Source: Thiobacillus sp.
Lineage (GTDB): Bacteria; Pseudomonadota; Gammaproteobacteria; Burkholderiales; Thiobacillaceae
Direction of reading: 5' to 3'
DNA: 44,408 nt
NCBI GenBank assembly: GCA_024708885.1
Contig: JANJXT010000056.1
Span: 1 to 44,408, forward strand
Below are positions 18,623-25,563 of this stretch, piece after piece (within the stretch, counting starts at the first letter, position 1; each line of letters starts with the position of its first letter). The translations under genes and the position numbers were made by a program. The notes under the pieces were generated by a model. It was not told the origin of the DNA. It saw only the letters and a list, made by a program, of their open reading frames with translations, and made no database searches.

Positions 18623-19615
18623 ATGAACCGCACCGAGCGCTTCTACAAAATCGACCAGATGCTCCACGAACGGCGCGTGGTGCCGATCGAGGTGTTTCTG
18701 GAAGAGCTCGATGTGTCGAGGGCAACCTTCAAGCGCGACATGGAGTACCTGCGTGACCGGCTCCATGCGCCGATTGTCTGGGACCGCGATGCCGGCGGCT
18801 ATCGTTTTGAGAGCGTCAAGGCTACGGGCCCTGCCTACGCGCTGCCAGGGTTATGGTTCTCGTCCGGTGAACTGTACGCGCTTCTGGCCGCCCACAAGCT
18901 GTTGGGCGATATCGAGCCGGGAATTCTGGCATCCCACGTTGCGCCCTTGCAGGCCCGCTTGGCGGCCTTGCTGGAGGCCTCGGGCCATTCGGCCTCGGAA
19001 ATCACCCAGCGAGTGCGGCTGTTGTCGATGGCCAAGCGCACGGTGGAGCTGCGGTTTTTCACTGACATCACGATTGCTCTGCTGGAGCGCAAGCGCATCG
19101 AGATCGATGCCTGGAATCGCGGGCGGAATGAGACCAATACCCGAACCATCTCGCCGCAACGCCTCGTCCATTACCGCGACAACTGGTATCTGGATGCCTG
19201 GTGCCATCTGCGCAACGACCTGCGCAGTTTTTCTGTGGATGCCATTCAGCGGGTGAAGGTGCTGCGTGAGAAGGCGCGCAACGTGGCGACGGCCAAGCTG
19301 GATGATCACTACTCCTCGGCCTACGGCATTTTTGCCGGCCAGCCCAAAGACTGGGCTGTGCTGCGCTTTTCGCCGGAGCGTGCCCGATGGGTACAGTCGG
19401 AACGCTGGCATCGGGAACAGCAGGCTGAAGTGTTGGCGGACGGCAGCTATCGCCTGCGTGTGCCCTATGCCGACGAGCGCGAGTTACTGATGGACATCTT
19501 GCGCCACGGGCGGCATGTGGACGTTGAAGCACCGGCGTCGCTGCGCCAGGCGGTGGCCGACGAGGTGTCGGCCATGACCGGGATGTACCACGGCTGTTAT
19601 TTGATCAATTCATGA
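18623..19615 (+). CDS. WYL-domain transcriptional regulator
   Basis: A 330-residue regulator of the YafY/WYL class. The N-terminal winged helix is seen at residues 1-60 (RTERFYKIDQMLHERRVVPI, VSRATFKRDMEYLRDRL). The WYL domain (about 150-210) contains the family motif in NWYLDAWCHLRND near residue 187, and a C-terminal WCX-type region follows. Related proteins (CapW, BrxR) repress defence loci and sense nucleic acid or nucleotide ligands. ATG 18623 aligns with the family N-terminus; the upstream extension reads through the palindrome. The gene is the first of a four-unit cluster in which every unit carries the same palindrome. Its stop codon lies inside copy 2. Confidence 0.9.
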   Translation: MNRTERFYKIDQMLHERRVVPIEVFLEELDVSRATFKRDMEYLRDRLHAPIVWDRDAGGYRFESVKATGPAYALPGLWFSSGELYALLAAHKLLGDIEPGILASHVAPLQARLAALLEASGHSASEITQRVRLLSMAKRTVELRFFTDITIALLERKRIEIDAWNRGRNETNTRTISPQRLVHYRDNWYLDAWCHLRNDLRSFSVDAIQRVKVLREKARNVATAKLDDHYSSAYGIFAGQPKDWAVLRFSPERARWVQSERWHREQQAEVLADGSYRLRVPYADERELLMDILRHGRHVDVEAPASLRQAVADEVSAMTGMYHGCYLINS

Positions 19616-19634
19616 GGCGCAGTATTTGAGCCAC
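19614..19634. promoter_or_regulatory. WYL-regulon palindrome, copy 2
   Basis: GAGGC, then GCAGTATTTGA, then GCCAC. It overlaps the last bases of the regulator's stop codon and ends 39 bases before the small membrane protein gene. A TAGGCT at 19643-19648, at the same distance as in copy 4, may be a -10 element. Confidence 0.85.
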
Positions 19635-19673
19635 TTGGCCAGTAGGCTTGTCCCACCTGAAGGGAGACTGGCC

Positions 19674-19883
19674 ATGATCATCGACTTTATCCTCGCCGTG
19701 TCAGCCGGCGTCGTCACGCAGAGCTTCTTCATATTCCTGATTCTCATCGTCTTCGCCGCCTTGTTCATCCGACCCGATCGGCCGTTTTCGAGCGGCCTGG
19801 TGAAATTGGCGTTGATGGCCTTGGGCATCTCGGCGCTGTTCTCGCTCTTTGGTGGCGGGGGCGACTGCGATTGCGATTTGTGA
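19674..19883 (+). CDS. Small membrane protein
   Basis: A 69-residue protein, not recognised. Two hydrophobic segments are visible (about residues 4-32, IIDFILAVSAGVV and FFIFLILIVFAALFI, and 43-58, VKLALMALGISALFSLF), followed by a short Gly-rich tail with alternating Asp and Cys (GGGGDCDCDL). ATG 19674 has an AGGGAG site six bases upstream. It is the first gene after palindrome copy 2 and lies four bases before the nuclease-like gene, so the two form one unit. The DCDC tail might bind metal, which is speculation. Confidence 0.75.
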   Translation: MIIDFILAVSAGVVTQSFFIFLILIVFAALFIRPDRPFSSGLVKLALMALGISALFSLFGGGGDCDCDL

Positions 19884-19887
19884 CGCC

Positions 19888-21945
19888 ATGACACTGCGGC
19901 AGACAACCGAGGTGGTCAAGGCCGCCGAACGATCGCCCCGAGCACCGTCGGCAAGCGATCTGGTCATGGCCTGGGCAGTCGACCAGGATACGGGGCAACC
20001 CCGGTACATCCTTCAACTGGATGCCGCCCATCGTGGCAGTAAGTCAAACTGCAAATGCCCGAGTTGCGACTTGCCTCTTGTCGCGGTCAATGCGGCGAAA
20101 GTGGCATTTCAAAAGCGACCGCACTTTCGCCACCCCGAAGGTGCCGCACGGGAGAAATGCGTCATTGTCGCTGCGCGCAAGGCCCTGACGGAAATGTTCG
20201 GGCAGCAGGAGCGTATTGTTTTGCCCCGCCGCCGCCGCTCGCGGAACGTCGAAGGGTTGAGCGGCCGCTATTTCGATGCCTGGGTCGAACGGCCGTCGGA
20301 ATCTGTTGGCATCAACGAATGCACGTTCCGGGATGAGGCGACGGCCATTCTGACCCTTGATGACGGACGCCGGTTGGTGGTGCAGCTCGTCGGGCATGGT
20401 GAGGTTTCCCACCTGGAAGGCGATGAGGCATTGCTGGCGCGGATCGAGCTCGAAGTCGATGATCCGGCGATTGCAATGATGTCGCCCGAGGAAATCTTCG
20501 AGCGCTTGGAGCTGGCCTGGTCTGGCGCGTGTTGGGCACAGCATTGGGCGGACGCCGATCTGGATCGCGATGCGGAAGCGAAAGCACGTGCCAGCGCGGC
20601 GGATGCACTCGACTGGCTTGAGCAGACAGATTTGCCAAGTGACCTGGGGCCGGCGGAACGACGTGAGACCCTGCTGCATCGGGAGCTGAAAGCGATTCTG
20701 GAGCGCGAAAAGCGGATTTGCTTACCGGGTCTGCATGTCGAAGCGCAGTGGCGACGCAGTAATGGTTTCGTTGATCGGAGGACGTGGTTTGAGCCGGCAT
20801 CCGAAGTGGAGCTGACCTCTGTTGAACTCGAGGTGCATCTCGGCTGCTCGGTACCGGACGTGATCGCGACCTGGTTAGATGACGACCGCTGGACACATTC
20901 CATCTTGATCGAGGTAACGGTGACGAACCCGATTGGAGAGGAGCGGATTGATCGCCTGTCGTCGTTCGGTTTTCCCGTCCTTGAGATCGACATCGGCCGC
21001 ATGGGAGGCATCGTGACGCGTGAGGAGTTCTCGCGTCTGGTCGTCGATGAGATTGCCGGCAAGCGTTGGCTCTATCACCCGACCCTGAATGAGGAAGAGG
21101 GCCACCTGCTTGCGGTCATGAAGCGCGAGTCAGAGGAGCTGGACACGGCGGCGCGCAGGCGGCAAGAAATCTTGGATATTCCAGCGGCAGATTGGGGGCA
21201 ACGATATCTCCGGGCATTACGCCAGCGTTGGCAGGAACAATTGGCTGCCGGCGACGGCACAACTGGCGGTGAAGCATGGCAGAAAGCGCAGCATGCGCTA
21301 TTGGGGGCGGTAAGCGCCCTTGAGGCCCACGGGTATCCCATTGCCCCCTTGGTGGACGAAAACCCCCTGCGCACCATCATCGCAAGACTCTTGTCGATTC
21401 GCTGTGGTACCGGCGTGGAGTACAAGTTCGACAACGCGTGGGCCGTCATCAACGCCATTCGCTGCGACCGGGGCGAGTCCTCGTTGAAGTGGCACACCTT
21501 GTACCTGATTGCCGTGCGTACTTACCAGCCGACAATAACCTCTGAGCAGGAGCAGAAAGTTGCTAAATGGCGGGAGACGGTGAAGTCCAGCATCGAGAAT
21601 GAAGAACCGATGTATGTGCGCGACACCGTCTATGACCGATTGCTCGGACTGCTGTTTCCTGAGATGCGGTCTGCGCTGAACAATCCCTTCGGCACGCCAC
21701 TGCAGATTCTCGAAAAGGACTACGACGCAACTGAGGATTTGCCGGAGCCGCCGCCAGCCCGGTTCGTGACATCGAATGACGCATTCTTGCGCGGCAAGGC
21801 GTTTTCAGAATGGGCTCAACGCCATCCAGATGCGGCCAAAGCGTGGCTGAACAGTCCGGCCGGAAAGAACCACCAGGAGCAGCGTGGCGGTCAAGGCCGT
21901 GACGGAAGTCAGCAATATGGCCAATGGAAAAGGAAGCATACGTAG
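19888..21945 (+). CDS. CoiA-like putative nuclease
   Basis: A 685-residue protein, not matched to a named family. Near residues 55-95 a Cys/His pattern (CKCPSCDLPL ... KRPHFRHPEG) resembles the N-terminal zinc-binding part of CoiA competence proteins. Around residues 318-370 a segment with PDVIATW, then ILIEVTVTNPIGEERIDRLS and VLEIDI, has the spacing of a PD-(D/E)xK nuclease core (Asp, then Glu-x-Thr instead of Glu-x-Lys, then a hydrophobic strand). The C-terminal third is helical and the tail is rich in Gln, Gly and Lys. I infer nucleic-acid cleavage or binding; the missing Lys weakens a nuclease claim. It follows the small membrane protein after four bases. Confidence 0.7.
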   Translation: MTLRQTTEVVKAAERSPRAPSASDLVMAWAVDQDTGQPRYILQLDAAHRGSKSNCKCPSCDLPLVAVNAAKVAFQKRPHFRHPEGAAREKCVIVAARKALTEMFGQQERIVLPRRRRSRNVEGLSGRYFDAWVERPSESVGINECTFRDEATAILTLDDGRRLVVQLVGHGEVSHLEGDEALLARIELEVDDPAIAMMSPEEIFERLELAWSGACWAQHWADADLDRDAEAKARASAADALDWLEQTDLPSDLGPAERRETLLHRELKAILEREKRICLPGLHVEAQWRRSNGFVDRRTWFEPASEVELTSVELEVHLGCSVPDVIATWLDDDRWTHSILIEVTVTNPIGEERIDRLSSFGFPVLEIDIGRMGGIVTREEFSRLVVDEIAGKRWLYHPTLNEEEGHLLAVMKRESEELDTAARRRQEILDIPAADWGQRYLRALRQRWQEQLAAGDGTTGGEAWQKAQHALLGAVSALEAHGYPIAPLVDENPLRTIIARLLSIRCGTGVEYKFDNAWAVINAIRCDRGESSLKWHTLYLIAVRTYQPTITSEQEQKVAKWRETVKSSIENEEPMYVRDTVYDRLLGLLFPEMRSALNNPFGTPLQILEKDYDATEDLPEPPPARFVTSNDAFLRGKAFSEWAQRHPDAAKAWLNSPAGKNHQEQRGGQGRDGSQQYGQWKRKHT

Positions 21946-21980
21946 CAGGCCGCCATATCCATCAAGCAAAATAGTTATCG

Positions 21981-22001
21981 GTGGCGCAGCATTTGAGCCA
22001 C
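21981..22001. promoter_or_regulatory. WYL-regulon palindrome, copy 3
   Basis: GTGGC, then GCAGCATTTGA, then GCCAC, ending 54 bases before the rtcB start and 35 bases after the nuclease-like gene. GACAAT at 22011-22016 is a possible -10 element at nearly the same offset as in copies 2 and 4. Confidence 0.87.
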
Positions 22002-22055
22002 TTGCTCCTCGACAATGCTCGCACTGGTGAATGGAGCGACGAAGGGGAGTGACAT

Positions 22056-23252
22056 ATGCCGATCAAGCAAGTTCTGACCGACCAGAGGATACCGGTCAAA
22101 ATCTGGACCGATGAGGTCGACGACAACTCGAAAAAGCAGCTGACCAATATCGCCAGCCTGCCTTTCATTCATCACCACGTCGCCGCCATGCCAGACGTGC
22201 ATCTGGGCATCGGCGCGACCATCGGTTCGGTGATCGCCACCCACAAGGCCATCATTCCTGCCGCTGTCGGCGTCGATATTGGCTGCGGCATGGTGGCCTG
22301 CCGGCTTTCCGTCACGGCCAATGATCTAGACGAAAAATCCTTGAAGGGGGTCTTCGACCAGATCAGCCGGGACGTTCCCGTTGGTCGAGGCATGCACAAC
22401 AACCGAAGGTCATTCGAGGATCAAGCGCGACCGTTCGCGACTGGCCTTAACCGGATTCTGGAAAAGCATCCGGTACTGGAAAAGACCATCTGCGGCACGA
22501 CCAAGTGGGTCAAGCAACTCGGCACCCTCGGCGGTGGCAACCACTTCATCGAGGTTTGCCTGGATGAGTCCAACCAGGTGTGGGTCATGCTGCACTCGGG
22601 GAGTCGCGGCATCGGCAATGCGATGGCCGAATACTTCATCGGGCTGGCCCGCAAGGACATGGAACGCTGGATGATCCAGTTGCCAGATCGCGATCTCGCC
22701 TACTTCCCTGAAGGCACCGAACATTTCGACGACTACGTCGAGGCGGTGCATTGGGCGCAGGAATATGCGCTGCAGAATCGGCAGTGCATGGTCGATCTGG
22801 TGCTGGCCGCGCTCAAGCGCCACCTGCCGCCCTTCGATGTCACCAGTGAGGTGGTGAACTGCCATCACAATTATGTGGCTCGGGAGCATCACTTCGGCGC
22901 GGACGTGTGGGTGACGCGCAAGGGCGCCATCCGGGCGCGCGAGGGCGACCTGGGGATCATCCCGGGCAGCATGGGGGCGCGCAGTTACATCGTTCGCGGC
23001 CTGGGCAACCCGGAGAGTTTCACGTCCAGCGCCCATGGCGCCGGCCGCCGGATGAGCCGCACTGCGGCCGAAAAGCAGTTCACCGAAGCCGATCTCGCGC
23101 GGCAGACCGATGGGGTGATCTGTCGCAAGGACAGTGGCGTCATCGACGAAATTCCCGGCGCCTACAAGGATATCGATGCGGTGATGGAGAACCAGAAGGA
23201 TCTCACCGAAACGCTGCATACCCTGAAGCAAGTGGTTTGCGTGAAGGGGTAG
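22056..23252 (+). CDS. rtcB: RtcB-family RNA ligase
   Basis: A 398-residue RtcB ligase, which uses GTP and Mn2+ to join RNA 2',3'-cyclic phosphate or 3'-phosphate ends to 5'-OH ends. The metal and nucleotide motifs are all present: GVDIGCGM near residue 73, GGGNHF near 158, HSGSRG near 179, NCHHNYV near 268, GSMGARSYIV near 307, and SSAHGAGRRMSR near 325, in which the His is guanylylated. It is the short bacterial form. There is no rtcA cyclase and no RtcR-type activator beside it, unlike the E. coli operon. A GGGGAG site precedes ATG 22056. It shares a unit with the 355-residue gene and carries palindrome copy 3. Confidence 0.95.
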   Translation: MPIKQVLTDQRIPVKIWTDEVDDNSKKQLTNIASLPFIHHHVAAMPDVHLGIGATIGSVIATHKAIIPAAVGVDIGCGMVACRLSVTANDLDEKSLKGVFDQISRDVPVGRGMHNNRRSFEDQARPFATGLNRILEKHPVLEKTICGTTKWVKQLGTLGGGNHFIEVCLDESNQVWVMLHSGSRGIGNAMAEYFIGLARKDMERWMIQLPDRDLAYFPEGTEHFDDYVEAVHWAQEYALQNRQCMVDLVLAALKRHLPPFDVTSEVVNCHHNYVAREHHFGADVWVTRKGAIRAREGDLGIIPGSMGARSYIVRGLGNPESFTSSAHGAGRRMSRTAAEKQFTEADLARQTDGVICRKDSGVIDEIPGAYKDIDAVMENQKDLTETLHTLKQVVCVKG

Positions 23253-23277
23253 TGCGACGAAAGGGCAGGGAGAAATA

Positions 23278-24345
23278 ATGGATACGCGAAATTTGGTGGT
23301 CGGCAGCCGTATCGAACACGGGCTGCACGGATCGGGAACCGTCACCTTTGTCGGCACGGATTATCTCGGCATCGCATTTGATGGCACCGGGGAGGCATTG
23401 ATTCGCCGCGAATCCCTGGAAAAGGATGTGCCCGTTGTCGTTGAGCCGCAGGAGCCTGCTCGCGATACGCTTCCCTGGCCGGCATCGACTTTCATCCCCG
23501 AGGGAGAGAGCGCTCAACATTACCTGGGTTCGCACTGGGATCCGTTTGTTGAAGACTCGAAGGAGCTGATGGGTCGCCTGCCGGAAATCCTGCCGAATGC
23601 GCTGGTGCAGACGGGGTACGGTGAAAGTCGCAAACCGGCCCGATCGTTGCCGGATGACTGGCCCAAGGGGTTTCAGCTGGTCTGGCCACTGCGCGTGCAA
23701 GGGATGGCGCTGATTCTCCGTGTCGAGAAGGAGGCGAACATGCTCGTCAGCCTCTTCCCCTTCTTTGCAACCGGCAGCCAGCACACCCTGACCGTGCGCG
23801 AGGTCAGCGTCTGGGAGGGCGGACTGGAAGCTCAAATCACCGCAAGCTGGGGCGAAGGTGAAGTGACGTTCTTCGATACGCAGTACCTGATCAATCGGGC
23901 CTGGTACGAAACGGGCAAGGAGTACGACTTCATCTTCTCCGGCATCGCCTACAACGCTGGCCCCGCCGAGAAACACGAGTGGAAGATCAACCGCCATCCC
24001 GATGAGGTGGCTTGGATGAACCAGCGGTTGAAAGAGGGCGAGGAGCCCCATGAGACCGCTTGCACCGTAAGCATGGACGGCGCCGCAATGTTTCTGCCAG
24101 TCAGTGGCTGGGACGTGGATGACTACAGCTTCCACGCGCCAGTGAAATCGGTGACCGAGTTCAAGGATTGGCTGGGCCAGGATGGCTGGCGGGTGCGCGC
24201 CACGGTAATGCGCTTCGGCGACGAGGATGCCGATCTGGACATTCTGATCACCCGGCGTGCCTGGTCGGGAGAAGCACCGCCGCAAGTCGGCCAGGATATC
24301 GAGGGACGGTTATGGTTGCAGGGCTATCTCTGGATGCCGAGGTGA
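23278..24345 (+). CDS. Unknown protein in the rtcB unit
   Basis: A 355-residue soluble protein that I do not recognise. The first 45 residues (VVGSRIEHGLHGSGTVTFVG, YLGIAFDGTGEALIRR) look like a small beta-barrel of the tudor/KOW kind often used to bind nucleic acid or protein. The rest is rich in Trp, Glu and Asp, without membrane segments or clear catalytic motifs; the end has a beta-rich OB-like feel (RVRATVMRFGDEDADLDILI ... EGRLWLQGYLW). It starts 25 bases after rtcB with an AGGGAGA site, so it is probably co-translated with the ligase and may act as its partner. Confidence 0.7.
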   Translation: MDTRNLVVGSRIEHGLHGSGTVTFVGTDYLGIAFDGTGEALIRRESLEKDVPVVVEPQEPARDTLPWPASTFIPEGESAQHYLGSHWDPFVEDSKELMGRLPEILPNALVQTGYGESRKPARSLPDDWPKGFQLVWPLRVQGMALILRVEKEANMLVSLFPFFATGSQHTLTVREVSVWEGGLEAQITASWGEGEVTFFDTQYLINRAWYETGKEYDFIFSGIAYNAGPAEKHEWKINRHPDEVAWMNQRLKEGEEPHETACTVSMDGAAMFLPVSGWDVDDYSFHAPVKSVTEFKDWLGQDGWRVRATVMRFGDEDADLDILITRRAWSGEAPPQVGQDIEGRLWLQGYLWMPR

Positions 24346-24357
24346 AATGACCGGTGG

Positions 24358-24378
24358 GTGGCGCAATCTTTGAGCCAC
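24358..24378. promoter_or_regulatory. WYL-regulon palindrome, copy 4
   Basis: GTGGC, then GCAATCTTTGA, then GCCAC, ending 41 bases before the HIRAN gene. TAGGCT at 24387-24392 has exactly the same offset (29 bases from the motif start) as in copy 2, which suggests a fixed promoter layout. Confidence 0.87.
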
Positions 24379-24419
24379 TCGCACGCTAGGCTGGTGTCGT
24401 ATTTGAACTGGGAGGCACC

Positions 24420-24830
24420 ATGAGCAGACGATTGTTCCTTGAGCGGATTGCCGCGCTGATCGGCATCAGTGTTGCTGCGCCGGTGGCCCGTGCAGCGGCG
24501 CCCAGAAAGGTGGAGCTGCAACGATCACCCGTGGCGGGATTTCAGTACCACCAGGGGGAAGCCATCTGGCCATTGTTGATGGTGGGGGCTTCCTTGAGCC
24601 TGGTGCGCGAGCCCGGCAATGCCCATGATCCGCGGGCGGTCCGTGTCGATTGGCAGGGGCAGAAACTGGGCTACGTCCCACGCATTGATAACGCGGCGGC
24701 GAGCCACCTGCTGGATGCCGGTCACGTGCTGCACGCCGAGATCGTCACGCTCCGGGATTCCGACAATCCCTGGGACCGTGTCGAATTCGCGATCTTCCTG
24801 GCCGATGGGGGAGACGACAATGGCGGATGA
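24420..24830 (+). CDS. HIRAN-domain protein with Tat-like signal
   Basis: A 136-residue protein. The N-terminus SRRLFLERIAALIGISVAAP ends in ARAAA and looks like a twin-arginine signal peptide (RR followed by a hydrophobic stretch). The rest is a HIRAN domain: VAGFQYHQGE, LSLVREPGNAHDPRAVRVD, LGYVPRIDNAAASHLLDAG. HIRAN domains usually bind 3' ends of single-stranded DNA or act within repair helicases, so export would be odd; the signal may instead be a membrane anchor. It heads the last unit of the cluster, with a GGGAGG site before ATG 24420, and overlaps the next gene by 11 bases. Confidence 0.82.
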   Translation: MSRRLFLERIAALIGISVAAPVARAAAPRKVELQRSPVAGFQYHQGEAIWPLLMVGASLSLVREPGNAHDPRAVRVDWQGQKLGYVPRIDNAAASHLLDAGHVLHAEIVTLRDSDNPWDRVEFAIFLADGGDDNGG

Positions 24831-25494
24831 GCCGCTCCTGCCGCACCGGATCACCTCGCTGGGCGAGGCCATGCGGCCGCTCTGGCGAAAGATCGAGACT
24901 CAGCTCGGCCACCACGTCCTTCCAGCCAGTGCGGCGTATGGGATGGCCGAGATCGTCTCCAGCCATCTGGATGCGCTGCAGGCGCTCACGCACCGGCTCA
25001 CCGACCGTATCGACAGCCTGATGTCCGATGTGGTGACGAACGAGAGCGCGACCGACGGTGAGGTTTATCGTGCCGTCGGCCGCATCGAAGCATGTGTGGA
25101 TGACCTGCTTGCCGGCTATCGCGAGGTGCGCGCCCTCAATGCCTACGGCCGCGACGCCGAGGCGCGCGATCTGTTGGCAGGCGTATACCGGCACATGCTG
25201 GTGGAGATCAGGGACTGGCTCGAAGATCTGGTCGAAACGCTGGCGGATCCGACGGCCGTGGTCAGGCGGCGCGGCTTGCCGACGACCGGGTACGTCGAGC
25301 TCCCTCTTACCCTGACGCTGACGGCCGCCCTCGAGCTGGCTGCCTTGTCGCGCTGGATCGAGGGGAACGCAGGTGGTACCGCCAGAAGGAAATCTGGGCT
25401 TGGTTTTTGGGGTACCGTAGGGGCAGCGGTTCTTGTCTGGGGAATCGCCGATGCGCTGTTGGGCGATGACGACTGCGGAACGGGAGGTGCATAG
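24820..25494 (+). CDS. Unknown helical protein with C-terminal membrane anchor
   Basis: A 224-residue protein, not recognised. Residues 1-170 are mostly helical (LWRKIETQLGHHVLPASAAY, SSHLDALQALTHRL, and DLLAGVYRHMLVEIRDWLED), a proline-containing stretch follows, and residues 198-217 form one hydrophobic helix (FWGTVGAAVLVWGIADALLG). The tail GDDDCGTGGA resembles the acidic Cys tail of the 69-residue protein earlier in the cluster. ATG 24820 lies inside the HIRAN gene, so translation is coupled. It may hold the HIRAN protein or other products at the membrane; this is inference. The next gene (kup) converges 69 bases away. Confidence 0.7.
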   Translation: MADEPLLPHRITSLGEAMRPLWRKIETQLGHHVLPASAAYGMAEIVSSHLDALQALTHRLTDRIDSLMSDVVTNESATDGEVYRAVGRIEACVDDLLAGYREVRALNAYGRDAEARDLLAGVYRHMLVEIRDWLEDLVETLADPTAVVRRRGLPTTGYVELPLTLTLTAALELAALSRWIEGNAGGTARRKSGLGFWGTVGAAVLVWGIADALLGDDDCGTGGA

Positions 25495-25563
25495 GGATGG
25501 TGCTTTCTCAAGGCCGGCTTCGTCGATGAAGTGCTGGCACCGCGGCCAACCCGGCCGGCCGCT

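Noticed and set aside
17692-18633. 313-residue minus-strand gene overlapping the GNAT toxin and WYL start
   Set aside because: It is antisense to the toxin gene at one end and reads through unrelated debris; no domain is visible.
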